Assembly: GCF_000744705.1 (NCBI RefSeq)
Contig: NZ_JQML01000001.1
Coordinates: 8,070,017-8,134,016, forward strand
DNA from: Streptacidiphilus albus JL83
Lineage (GTDB): Bacteria > Actinomycetota > Actinomycetes > Streptomycetales > Streptomycetaceae
Length of the DNA: 64,000 nt
Direction: 5' to 3'
A program made the position numbers and the translations under genes. The notes below the pieces were generated by a model that worked only from the letters and a program-made list of their open reading frames with translations, searched no databases and was not told the DNA's origin. Of the stretch, positions 24,151 through 31,846 are shown piece by piece. Positions within the stretch are counted from its first letter, which is position 1, and the number at the start of each line of letters is the position of its first letter.

Positions 24151-24963
24151 ATGTCGGACCCGACGTCAAAGCCCGAGCCCACGCCCGTCCCCGAGACCGA
24201 CGCCCCGCGCCTGGTCCGGTACCGGGTCGAGCAGGCCGTCGCCACGCTCACGCTGGACTCCCCGGCCAACCGCAACGCGCTCTCGGCCCGGCTGGTCGCC
24301 GAGCTGGAGCAGGGGCTGGCCGAGGCGGGCAAGGATCCGGAGGTGCGGGCCGTCGTGCTGGACCACTCCGGCGGGACCTTCTGCGCCGGCGCGGACCTCT
24401 CCGAGGCGACCAGCGGCGACCCGACCGCCAACCCGCGCCGCCTGGTCGGCCTGATGCGGGCGCTGGTGGAGTTCGCCAAGCCGGTGGTGGCCCGGGTGGA
24501 CGGCCATGTCCGGGCCGGCGGCCTCGGCCTGCTCGGCGGCTGCGACCTGGTCATCGCCGGGCCCACGTCGACCTTCGCCTTCACCGAGGTCAGGCTCGGA
24601 CTCGCGCCGGCCGCGATCTCGCTGCCACTGCTGCCCCGGCTGGACCCGCGCGGCGCGGCCCGCTGGTTCCTCACCGGCTCCGTCTTCGACGCCGCCGAGG
24701 CCCAGCGGATCGGCCTGGTCTCCGAGGCGGCGGCGGACACCGCGCCCGCGCTGGCGGCGGTCCTGGACGCCTTCCGCAAGTGCTCGCCGCAGGGCCTCGC
24801 CGAGACCAAGCGGCTGGTCACGGCCGAGGTGCTGCGCACCTTCGAACGCGACGGCGAGTCGATGGTCGCCCAGTCCGCGCTGCTCTTCGGCTCCGAGGAG
24901 GCCCGCGAGGGCATGCTCTCCTTCCTGGAGCGCCGCCCGCCCAGGTGGGTCCCCGGCGACTGA
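24151..24963 (+). CDS. Enoyl-CoA hydratase/isomerase family protein
   Basis: A 270-residue crotonase-fold enzyme. Key segments are DSPANRNALSARLVAEL, the oxyanion-hole motif SGGTFCAGADLSE and HVRAGGLGLLGGCDLVIA, with ALTEVRLG-type sequence (FAFTEVRLGLAPAAISLPLL) for catalysis. The second catalytic Glu position should be in TEVRLGLAPA; one canonical Glu is retained. It may hydrate enoyl-CoA or process another CoA thioester. GGAGAGGAAA upstream supports the ATG. It is followed 29 bases later by a Nudix gene on the same strand, so the two may be cotranscribed. Confidence 0.87.
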   Translation: MSDPTSKPEPTPVPETDAPRLVRYRVEQAVATLTLDSPANRNALSARLVAELEQGLAEAGKDPEVRAVVLDHSGGTFCAGADLSEATSGDPTANPRRLVGLMRALVEFAKPVVARVDGHVRAGGLGLLGGCDLVIAGPTSTFAFTEVRLGLAPAAISLPLLPRLDPRGAARWFLTGSVFDAAEAQRIGLVSEAAADTAPALAAVLDAFRKCSPQGLAETKRLVTAEVLRTFERDGESMVAQSALLFGSEEAREGMLSFLERRPPRWVPGD

Positions 24964-24992
24964 CGGGCGAGGAGCTCTGCCATGATCGGCGC

Positions 24993-25523
24993 ATGGCTGC
25001 GACCGTGCTCGACTCCCTGACCGTGCCCTGGGTCCGTCCGTCGCACCGGATGGACATCGTGCTCAGTCCGGACCTTCCGGAGGGCTACGAGGTCACCACG
25101 GCCTTCGTGATAGCCCTGGACGCCGCCGACCGGATGCTGCTGAGCCGGGTGGACCGCCCGGGACGCGGCTGGAGCGTCCCGGGCGGACACCTCGACGCGG
25201 GGGAGACGCCGGTGGTCGCCGCCGCTCGGGAACTCGCGGAGGAGGGCGGGCTGGAACTCCCGCCCGAGCGGCTGACCCTGATCGGCGGCCAGCAGATCAC
25301 CCTGCTGGTGCCCAGGCCGGCCGACTACCACTACCCGGCGCGGGCGTACATGGCCTTCTACGCCGTCCGCCTCGACGGCCCCGGCGAGCCGACCAGCCCG
25401 GACCCCGACTCCGAGTGCGGCGCGGCCGAGTGGGTCGACCGGGACGAGGTCGTCCGGCGCACCTCGGGGGCCGACTGGCTGCCGCTGCTGACCGCGCTGC
25501 TCGACCGACCGACGACGGGCTGA
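24993..25523 (+). CDS. Nudix hydrolase
   Basis: A 176-residue protein with a perfect Nudix box: GHLDAGETPVVAAARELAEE followed by GGL (G-x5-E-x7-RE-L-A-EE-G-G-L). The surrounding PGRGWSVPGGHL and the aromatic stretch PADYHYPARAYMAFYAVRL suggest a nucleoside diphosphate or sugar-nucleotide substrate. There is no ribosome site; CATGAT six bases before the ATG could be a -10 for a leaderless transcript, or translation may follow from the hydratase gene upstream. Confidence 0.87.
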   Translation: MAATVLDSLTVPWVRPSHRMDIVLSPDLPEGYEVTTAFVIALDAADRMLLSRVDRPGRGWSVPGGHLDAGETPVVAAARELAEEGGLELPPERLTLIGGQQITLLVPRPADYHYPARAYMAFYAVRLDGPGEPTSPDPDSECGAAEWVDRDEVVRRTSGADWLPLLTALLDRPTTG

Positions 25524-25556
25524 GCGGCCGTCGGACCGGTCTGTCGGACCGATCCG

Positions 25557-26225
25557 TCAGACCGGGGCTGCCGTCGAACGCTCCGTCGCCAGCTTCACGG
25601 CCAGCAGGCCCAGGACGGTGCCCATCAGGTAGCGCTGGGCCCGCAACCAGCCGGGGCGGTCGGCCAGGAAGGCGGCGATGCTGCCCGCCGCCAGCACGAT
25701 GCCGAGGTTGACGGCCAGGCTGACGGCGATCTGCACACCGCCCAGGGTGAAGCCCTGTACCAGCGCGCTGCCCGCACCGGGGCGGATGAACTGGGGGATC
25801 AGCGAGAGGTACATCACCGCGATCTTCGGGTTCAGCAGATTGGTCAGCAGCCCCATGGCGAACAGCCGTCGGGGCGGGTCGGGGGCGAGGGCCTGCGGCG
25901 CGAAGACCGAGAGGCCGCCCGGGCGCAGCGCCTTCCAGGCCAGCCAGACCAGGTAGCCGGCGCCCGCCAGCTTCACCGCCGCGTACAGTTCCGGGACGGC
26001 GAGGAAGACCACGGAGAGGCCCAGGTTGGCGGCGCTGAGGTAGGCCAGGAAGCCGACGGCGACCCCGGCCAGCGAGAGCAGCCCGGCCCGCCGCCCCTGG
26101 GTGATGCTCCGGGAGACCAGGTACATCATGTTGGGGCCGGGCGTGAGCACCATGCCGAGGGCCACGGCGGAGACACCGAGCAGCGCGTTGGTTCCGATCA
26201 TGGGACCAGGATCGCGGCTGGACAT
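25557..26225 (-). CDS. LysE/RhtB-family amino-acid exporter
   Basis: About 222 residues with six membrane helices. The LysE signature is intact: VALGMVLTPGPNMMYLVSRS, then GFLAYLSAANLGLS, GLLTNLLNPKIAVMYLSLIPQF. It probably exports an amino acid such as lysine, threonine or homoserine. The start is either 26225 (MSSRDPG) or 26201 (MIGTNALLG); neither has a ribosome site. Upstream on the same strand the AT-rich stretch repeats TGAAGCAT, a possible operator. Confidence 0.87.
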   Translation of the reverse strand: MSSRDPGPMIGTNALLGVSAVALGMVLTPGPNMMYLVSRSITQGRRAGLLSLAGVAVGFLAYLSAANLGLSVVFLAVPELYAAVKLAGAGYLVWLAWKALRPGGLSVFAPQALAPDPPRRLFAMGLLTNLLNPKIAVMYLSLIPQFIRPGAGSALVQGFTLGGVQIAVSLAVNLGIVLAAGSIAAFLADRPGWLRAQRYLMGTVLGLLAVKLATERSTAAPV

Positions 26226-26295
26226 GCTTCAGCAAAAGCGAAAGTTGCTACGGCCATCAAGTAAGCAATGCTTCACGAAGGTGTCCGACGGAGCG

Positions 26296-27240
26296 TCAGG
26301 AGGGGTCGAACAGGGCGCTCACCGACTCGCCGTTGTGGATCCGGCGGACGGCCTCGGCCAGCGCCGGGGCGATCGACAGCACCTGCAGCTTCGCGGTGCG
26401 CTCCCCGTCCGGGATCGGCACGGTGTTGGTGCAGACGATCTCCAGCACGTCGGGCTGGTCCGAGAGGCGCTTGAGCGCGCCGGCGGTGAACAGCCCGTGG
26501 GTGCAGGCGACCCGGATCGAACGGGCGCCCAGCTCCCGCAGCCGGTCCAGCAGTTCGATCACCGTGCTGCCCTTGGCGATCTCGTCGTCCAGGACGATGA
26601 TGTCGCGGCCCGCGATCTCGCCGATGACCGCGCTGATGCTCACCCGGTCGTCGGCGAAGCGCTGCTTGGCCCCGGCGGCGACCTGGACGCCCAGCAGCCG
26701 GGCGAAGGCTGCCGCCTCCTTGGCGTTGCCCAGGTCGGGCGAGACGACGGTGGTCCGCGAGAGGTCGTAGCGGCGGAAGTGCTCGGCCAGCTCGCGCAGT
26801 GCGTGCAGGTGGTCCACCGGCACCGAGAAGAAGCCGTGCACCTGCGGCGAGTGCAGCGTCATCGCCAGCACCCGGCTCGCCCCCGAGGCGACCAGCAGGT
26901 CGGCCACCAGCCGGCCGCCGATGGAGATCCGCGGAGCGTCCTTCTTGTCCGAGCGGGCGTAGGCGTAGTGCGGCATGACCACGGTGATCCGGCCCGCCGA
27001 CGCGCCGCGCGCGGCGTCGCACATCAGCAGCAGCTCGACCAGGTTCTCCTGGACCGGGGTGACCAGCGGTTGGACCAGGAAGACGTCCCGCTCACGGCAG
27101 TTGGCCTGCAGTTGGACCTCAAGGCAGTCGTTGGCGAACCGGTTCACCCGTACCGGGCTGAGCGGCACGCCCAGGTGCGCGCAGACCTCGGCCGCCAGCT
27201 CCGGGTGGGCACTGCCGCTGAAAACGGCGATGTCTCGCAC
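26296..27240 (-). CDS. Divergent ribose-phosphate pyrophosphokinase (PRPP synthetase) paralogue
   Basis: A 314-residue Prs-family protein. The GTG start at 27240 has AAGGAG upstream; the longer reading from 27324 is rejected. The core is recognisable: IAVFSGSAHPELA, HYAYARSDKKDAPRI, GFFSVPVDHL, VVSPDLGNAKEA and the PRPP loop IIVLDDEIAKGSTV. Two positions differ from canonical enzymes: the Asp of DLHxxQ is Thr (MTLHSPQ), and the PRPP loop has DDEIAKGST instead of DDxxDTxxT. It may still make PRPP or use another phosphosugar. It is probably a second copy, the housekeeping prs lying elsewhere. Confidence 0.85.
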   Translation of the reverse strand: MRDIAVFSGSAHPELAAEVCAHLGVPLSPVRVNRFANDCLEVQLQANCRERDVFLVQPLVTPVQENLVELLLMCDAARGASAGRITVVMPHYAYARSDKKDAPRISIGGRLVADLLVASGASRVLAMTLHSPQVHGFFSVPVDHLHALRELAEHFRRYDLSRTTVVSPDLGNAKEAAAFARLLGVQVAAGAKQRFADDRVSISAVIGEIAGRDIIVLDDEIAKGSTVIELLDRLRELGARSIRVACTHGLFTAGALKRLSDQPDVLEIVCTNTVPIPDGERTAKLQVLSIAPALAEAVRRIHNGESVSALFDPS

Positions 27241-27320
27241 GATCTGCTCCTTGTTCGGGCACACCCGCCTGTCGAACACATGGTAACGGGAGGGGCGGAC
27301 CGCCGCCGGGCCGTCGGCGA

Positions 27321-27539
27321 TCACGGTCGAACGGGCTCCAGCGCCGGGGCGGAGAACAGGTGCACGATGTGCGGCCAGAGCAGGGCCAGCAGCAGCCAGC
27401 CCAACGGGACGAGGGCCATGGCTAAGCCCTGGATGCAGCCGGAGGTGCGGAACTCCTCACGGGCGGGATCCGGCGGGGGCGGTGCCGGGAGGCGGCCCGG
27501 ACTGTCGGTGGGGGCAGCGGGGGCGGGGGCCGCGCGCAT
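27321..27539 (-). CDS. Small single-helix membrane protein
   Basis: A 72-residue protein: a Pro/Ala-rich head (residues 1-25), a short polar stretch (REEFRTSGCIQGL) and one membrane helix (about 40-60, ending WPHIVHLF). GAGGAG at the right distance supports the ATG at 27539. No family is recognised. It lies 80 bases upstream of the Prs-like gene on the same strand. Confidence 0.55.
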   Translation of the reverse strand: MRAAPAPAAPTDSPGRLPAPPPPDPAREEFRTSGCIQGLAMALVPLGWLLLALLWPHIVHLFSAPALEPVRP

Positions 27540-28048
27540 GGGTTCTCCTCGGAGGACGGTCACTGAACGGTGGTCCCGCTCTCGCCGGGCGGGTAAGGAC
27601 GGACGAGAACGTCGTCGGAACGGGGGCACGGGCCGGTCGGCGCTCGGCCGCCGGTCGCCGGATCGGGTCGGCGCCGCGCCACCTGCCGCTCCTCGGCGGT
27701 CGGCCGTTCCGGAGGCAGTGGGATTCCCTGATCGGGTCCGGTGATCACGGTAGCCGCCTTCGGGCCGCCGCGCGGGCGACAGGCGGGCGCGGCGGGGTGA
27801 GGACCTGTCGGCGGCGGGGCGAGGAGGCGCCAGACGACCGGTCCGGGAGGCGCCCGGCGGGGCGCGGCGCCACCCCCGAGGCGCTGACGCGGACCGGTCC
27901 GGCCAACGTGTCCGCATGCCGTTCGCCGAGAGCGCGTTCGTACAGCCTGCCGTCCGACCAGCGAAAGGCCCCGGATACTCCACGGGGGAGGGCAGCCGAG
28001 GGCGGCCTGAAGGAGCAGGCGGGGACACCCGGGCCACCCCCGGACGCG
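27540..28048. other. 509-base gap with one weak small frame
   Basis: No well-supported gene. A minus-strand frame of 62 codons (27560-27748, GTG start with AAGGCGG upstream, ending 20 bases before the small membrane-protein gene) is possible but has no recognisable features. The remainder shows no promoter or repeat I can defend. Confidence 0.4.
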
Positions 28049-28855
28049 TCAGGGACGTACGCGGGTCAGCATCCACCGCTCCGCGGCCTCCGTGAGCCGT
28101 ACGCGCTGGGGGAGGGGGGCGTCTGCCGTGCGGCTGGCCCAGAACGCATGGATGGTCCGGGCGAAGATGCTCATCCGGGCCGGGTCCGCGTCGCGGTAGG
28201 CCGGGACATGCCGGGCCACGTAGTCGGCTTGCTCCGGGGTGTGTCCCGCCGCGATCAGCCGGGGGACGAGCAGCGCCGCATCTGTCCATTCCGGCCCCGG
28301 GCAGGACAGTGCCCAGTCGATCAGCCGGACGCCGGAGCCAGTGACCAGGAGATTGAACTCGCCCGTATCGGTGTGGGCCAGCGTGCTGCCGTCGAGTGCC
28401 CCCTCGCTACCGGGGGGCATGAACCGGGCCAGGCGGTCACTGAGCGGCTTCTTGCTGACCTCGATCGGCCACGGGTGGCCCGACACGACCGTCAGCGCAT
28501 AGACCACCGGTCGCAGGTCCGGGGAGTCAGGGGCGAAGCTCGGATGCCAGCCCGCGAGTGCGCCGTACCCGTAGAGCAGCCAGCCTCCGCCCTCGGCCTG
28601 CCAGAGCAGCGGCGGGGCCAGCGGCGCGGCAGCGGTCACGCGCGCTTCGTGCCGGTAGGTCCACGCTGTCGGACTGTCCGCCGGGGTGGCCTTGACGAAG
28701 ACGGAGCCCGTTCGGGTGTCCAGCATGCTCGCAAAGGTGGACATGACTCCGGTCTCAGCGCTGCGTGCGCTGAGCACCTGGCCCGTGTGTTTCTGCACCG
28801 CCTCCCGTGCTTCGTCAGGGAGGTGGGTCCACTCGGTTCGCTGTGGCGACAACAC
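28049..28855 (-). CDS. Aminoglycoside phosphotransferase (APH)-fold kinase-like protein
   Basis: A 268-residue protein. An N-lobe (GSVFVKATP with a Lys in the ATP-binding strand, TYRHEARVTAA) and a C-lobe with LAHTDTGEFNLLV (catalytic Asp in a modified HxDxxxxN loop) and RLIDWALS (Mg-binding Asp of the IDWE-type motif) define an APH/choline-kinase fold. The substrate is unknown: a small molecule, or a peptide as in some RiPP pathways. The GTG start has AAAGGAA upstream. The gene lies 70 bases below a DUF1399-like gene on the same strand, with a strong hairpin between. Codon use is less GC-biased than in the core genes. Confidence 0.78.
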   Translation of the reverse strand: MLSPQRTEWTHLPDEAREAVQKHTGQVLSARSAETGVMSTFASMLDTRTGSVFVKATPADSPTAWTYRHEARVTAAAPLAPPLLWQAEGGGWLLYGYGALAGWHPSFAPDSPDLRPVVYALTVVSGHPWPIEVSKKPLSDRLARFMPPGSEGALDGSTLAHTDTGEFNLLVTGSGVRLIDWALSCPGPEWTDAALLVPRLIAAGHTPEQADYVARHVPAYRDADPARMSIFARTIHAFWASRTADAPLPQRVRLTEAAERWMLTRVRP

Positions 28856-28885
28856 TCATCGTTCCTTTGCCTGAACGGTGGGAAG

Positions 28886-28912
28886 CCGGTGCCCCGCAGC
28901 GCGGGGCACCGG
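28886..28912 (-). terminator. Strong hairpin between the DUF1399-like and APH-like genes
   Basis: CCGGTGCCCCGC - AGC - GCGGGGCACCGG: a perfect 12-base stem with a 3-base loop, 14 bases after the DUF1399-like stop and 31 before the kinase start. It is probably a terminator with partial read-through, or an RNA stability element. Confidence 0.75.
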
Positions 28913-28925
28913 TCGGGCTTGCTGA

Positions 28926-29402
28926 TCAGCCCTTGTGGCCAGCGAACGGGCTGTCATGGCAGTTGGCGTGACACTGCGAGCAGTCCGCCAGTTCGATCTC
29001 CGGCCAGAAGTCCGGTTCGAGCAGGAACCCCAAACCAGCGATGGCGTCGATGGCGCGGGCCCGCAGCACCTTGCCGCCGCCGTGCTCCTCCGGGTCCAGG
29101 TAGCCCGGCTTGTGGTGCACCATCTTGCCGAACGACTCCGCGCACCAGTCCATGTACGCCTCGGTGTTGAGGACGAACGCGTGCCAGTAGTCGTCCACCT
29201 CGGGCGAGGGGCTGAGCGGCCGGTCGTTGGTGGCGCAGGCGGTCAGGAACGCCGCCATCTGCCCGACTCCCAGCTCTGCGCGCTCCTCGGCCACCTCCGG
29301 GTGCTGCGCCCGCATGGTGGTGATGACCAGGGTGCGGACCTCCGGGCGGATGAGCGTGCGCGGGTCAGCGCCCGCCGACACAAAGGATGTGCTCTCACTC
29401 AT
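28926..29402 (-). CDS. DUF1399 (glycine-rich-domain-like) protein with Cys/His-rich tail
   Basis: A 158-residue protein. Residues about 20-130 resemble the DUF1399/GRDP fold: AAFLTACATNDRPLSP, DDYWHAFVLNTEAYMDWC and KMVHHKPGYLDPEE. The last 20 residues are different in character, with CSQCHANCHD, that is C-x2-C-x3-C with two interleaved His. This could bind a metal or be a modified peptide segment. AGGAG upstream supports the ATG at 29402. The 5' region and 3' end both carry perfect hairpins. It precedes an APH-fold kinase gene. Function unknown. Confidence 0.68.
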   Translation of the reverse strand: MSESTSFVSAGADPRTLIRPEVRTLVITTMRAQHPEVAEERAELGVGQMAAFLTACATNDRPLSPSPEVDDYWHAFVLNTEAYMDWCAESFGKMVHHKPGYLDPEEHGGGKVLRARAIDAIAGLGFLLEPDFWPEIELADCSQCHANCHDSPFAGHKG

Positions 29403-29787
29403 GGTGCTTGCCTCTCCTGGTGCGTCGATGTGCTCGAACCTTGCAGGCCCGTCCCAGCAAGGGACGGGAGCTTGTGGGGCACGGGGAGGGATTATCAGCA
29501 GTGCCCTGCGCGGCTGCGGGCGTTCTCGACCGCCACCCGCGCCCGCAAGTCCTCGGCGTCGTCGGTGTGCCGGACGTGCTGTGGTGACGCCTCCCATGGC
29601 TCCCCGCCGCCCGGAGGGCGCAGGTACAGCCGTCAGAGTTGCCGTCCCGCCGCACCCGCTGCACTCCTGCGGCGTCACAGTGAGGAACCACCCGAAGGAC
29701 ATCCGCCGTCCCCTTCCCTTGTCCTGTTCAAGACGGTAGGGAGCGACATCAGCCACCACCAACAGAGTTGCTAGTAGTTGCGCGGCA
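29403..29787. other. Upstream region of the DUF1399-like gene
   Basis: 385 bases without a supported gene. It includes a perfect 8+5+8 hairpin at 29448-29468 in the presumed 5' untranslated region. Short frames seen on both strands have no ribosome site or family features. Confidence 0.45.
29448..29468 (-). promoter_or_regulatory. 5'-UTR hairpin of the DUF1399-like gene
   Basis: CCCGTCCC - 5 bases - GGGACGGG, about 46 bases before the ATG. It could be a leader attenuator, an mRNA stabiliser or a protein-binding site. Confidence 0.45.
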
Positions 29788-30639
29788 TCACCCGATAGCG
29801 GCTATCGCTGTAGTGACCAGAGCGCGGGCACGCGCCCCGTATACCGCCAGGGCTTGCAGTTCGGCGAAGGTACGCACGTACTCCCCGATTTCTGCCGGGG
29901 TTGTCACGTTGACCGATGCGGACACCAGCTCGACCTGCACCCGCTGGTCGTCGTAGACCCGGAAGGACTCGACCGGCCACATGGGCCGTTCGACGGTGAA
30001 CGGGATGACGCCCAGGCTGACGCGCGGCAGTGACATGACTGAGAGCAGGTGTCCAAGCTGGCCGGCCATGGCCTCAGCGTCGCCTATCCGGTAGCGAAGA
30101 ACCGCTTCCTCCAGTACGAACACGAATCGGTGATTGCCGGAGTGGATGACTTCGGCCCGCTCCATCTTCGTCGCCACAGCTTGTTCCAGATCGTCCGGGG
30201 TACGGCTCGCTGTGGCGAACCGGGACATGATTGCCCGAACGTAAGCAGACGTTTGCAACACCCCCGGTACCACGTCGGACGTGTAGAAGCGGAACATCCG
30301 GGTCTGCTCGTACAGAGCTGTGTAGGACTCCTGTAGGTTCCTCAGCCCGGCGTGCCGCAGGCGCCGCCACTCGACGTACATCAACTCAACGGCACGGGCT
30401 GCCGCAATGAGGTCAGGCACCTGGTCTCCGGCACCGCAGGCCGCGCACCACGCGCGGATATCCGATTCGGAGGGGGCGGCCTTCGCATCCTGGAGGCGTG
30501 AGGTCTTCGCCGGATGCCACCCGCACCGTGCAGACAGCTCACGGCCGGTTATCCCGGCGTCCTTGCGGATGTTCTGGAGACGATCGGCAAGAGCCGCCCG
30601 TGCGGCTTGTGCGCTGGAGGACGGGGGAAGAGGGGGCAT
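29788..30639 (-). CDS. XRE-family regulator with DUF5753 domain
   Basis: A 283-residue protein. The helix-turn-helix (ALADRLQNIRKDAGITGREL, WHPAKTSRLQDAK) spans about residues 15-60; the DUF5753 domain (YEQTRMFRFYTSDVVPGVLQ, MERAEVIH, LEEAVLRYRIG, VIPFTVERPMWPVESFRVYD) covers 90-270. These proteins are abundant in streptomycetes and usually pair with a small acidic partner. Here the partner is the DUF6879 gene 37 bases upstream in the same operon. The start at 30639 gives the usual family length. Codons such as TCT, GCT, GTT and CAA are more frequent than in the core genes. Confidence 0.87.
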   Translation of the reverse strand: MPPLPPSSSAQAARAALADRLQNIRKDAGITGRELSARCGWHPAKTSRLQDAKAAPSESDIRAWCAACGAGDQVPDLIAAARAVELMYVEWRRLRHAGLRNLQESYTALYEQTRMFRFYTSDVVPGVLQTSAYVRAIMSRFATASRTPDDLEQAVATKMERAEVIHSGNHRFVFVLEEAVLRYRIGDAEAMAGQLGHLLSVMSLPRVSLGVIPFTVERPMWPVESFRVYDDQRVQVELVSASVNVTTPAEIGEYVRTFAELQALAVYGARARALVTTAIAAIG

Positions 30640-30676
30640 CGGCGGGCGGTCCGGTTGGTCGTAGCGGCAGTGGGCG

Positions 30677-31225
30677 TCACATGGTGAACTTCTCGTGGGG
30701 GATGGCCCGCTCCCACACCGCCTCAAAGGCGGAGGTGCACAGCTTCGCCACGGCCGGCTCAGCCCTCAGTTCCTTCGGTGGATCTGCCCAATCCCCCTCG
30801 CCTGTGAAGTGGTTGAACACCACGGTCTCGCCATCGAACACCCAGAAGTCGTTTCCGGGCAGTGCGATGTCCGACGCCAGGCGGCGTGGTAGCCATCGGA
30901 CCTGCTCACCCGAAGCGAGGTTCACAACAGTGCCCTCATGCTCCCACCGGATGTAGTCGGTGACGGGCTCGGAGACGATCCGGGCGCGTCGGATCACGAC
31001 GCCGCGGGCGACGTTGGCCGCGATGTTCTCGACCCACTCGCGCCAGTACTCCGAGGTGGGGTCGTTGTCCCTCTCGCCCGTCTTCAACCACCGGGAGAAG
31101 CCGGAAGACTCACCGCCGACACCGTAGGCGTCCCGCATCTCCAGGTGAACAGCCGACCGCTGCGCGCGGCTCAGCGACTCGTCAAAGCTCGGTACCTCGG
31201 GTTGCTGCCAGTCGTTCTGCTTCAT
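30677..31225 (-). CDS. DUF6879 family protein
   Basis: A 182-residue soluble protein. Family features are SFDESLSRAQRSAVHLEMRD, the RGVVIRRARIVSEPVTDYIRWEH stretch, VRWLPRR and NDFWVFDGETVVFNHF. The function is not known. DUF6879 proteins nearly always accompany XRE/DUF5753 regulators in streptomycetes and may modulate them. The ATG at 31225 overlaps the end of the upstream small gene by 44 bases. Confidence 0.85.
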   Translation of the reverse strand: MKQNDWQQPEVPSFDESLSRAQRSAVHLEMRDAYGVGGESSGFSRWLKTGERDNDPTSEYWREWVENIAANVARGVVIRRARIVSEPVTDYIRWEHEGTVVNLASGEQVRWLPRRLASDIALPGNDFWVFDGETVVFNHFTGEGDWADPPKELRAEPAVAKLCTSAFEAVWERAIPHEKFTM

Positions 31226-31460
31226 CGCACGCCTTCCTGATGAACGGCACCATGCGGGCTGGCATCCTCATCACAAATTCGTGAGCCGGGATGCCCGCCG
31301 AGTGGCCGGGCGACCAGCTCCGGCCGCCGACCTCTGCCGTCAACTCCTCTTCTGCCATCGGTCCTTGGAACACCAGGTCTGCGGTCTCGCGCTCCGCCCA
31401 CACCGTAGGAGATCCGTCCTTCTCGGTGGTGGGATCGATCCCGAAGAAATCTAGCGCCAT
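31182..31460 (-). CDS. Small conserved streptomycete protein next to DUF6879
   Basis: A 92-residue protein beginning MALDFFGIDPTTEKDGSPTV, with an acidic middle (ADLVFQGPMAEEELTAEVG) and a C-terminal helix (ARMVPFIRKACDEAERLA). The type is common upstream of DUF6879 or DUF397 genes. GGGAGA supports the ATG at 31460. An ATG at 31505 follows AAGGAGG with no spacing and is less likely. It is the first gene of the three-gene DUF5753/DUF6879 operon. Confidence 0.72.
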   Translation of the reverse strand: MALDFFGIDPTTEKDGSPTVWAERETADLVFQGPMAEEELTAEVGGRSWSPGHSAGIPAHEFVMRMPARMVPFIRKACDEAERLAATRGTEL

Positions 31461-31846
31461 GGTGATCTCCCGTGTCGAAATCGTTGCGGGTACTTGCAAA
31501 ACCATCCTCCTTGAGGGTGGTGGCCGGCAAGGGCGCCACGGTCGACTCCGGTACCCGCTGCCTGCCCCGTCGCCCCCGGCTCGGAGGCGACCGGAGGAAC
31601 GGGAGACAGGGGTTCATCGTCAGCCGGGTCTCATCAGTGGGATCGCTCAGGTTCCACGGGCTGTCGTGCCCGCAGGCGCCCCTGACACTTCCAGTCGTCG
31701 GCCCGTGCGATGGCGTGCCCGCCGACAGCGGCGACGGCGGCAGCACGTTCGCCTCCTGCCGTTCGGGTGAAGAAGTCGCATCGGACTTGCGCGACAGCCG
31801 CCGCACCCCAAGCAGGCACGCGCCGCAGCCGTCGTACCCTCTGATC
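31461..31846. other. Divergent promoter region, 386 bases
   Basis: No gene supported. It separates the DUF6879 operon (minus) from the acyltransferase gene (plus). A run of moderate AT content at about 31485-31505 (TTGCAA) may carry the minus-strand promoter. Confidence 0.4.

Noticed and set aside
27560-27748. 62-codon minus-strand frame
   Set aside because: Only a weak ribosome site supports it; no motif and no known relative. Kept only as a mention within the gap entry.
29793-29807. Palindrome CGATAGC-G-GCTATCG
   Set aside because: It lies within the last codons of the XRE/DUF5753 gene, so the symmetry is explained by coding sequence and has no promoter nearby.
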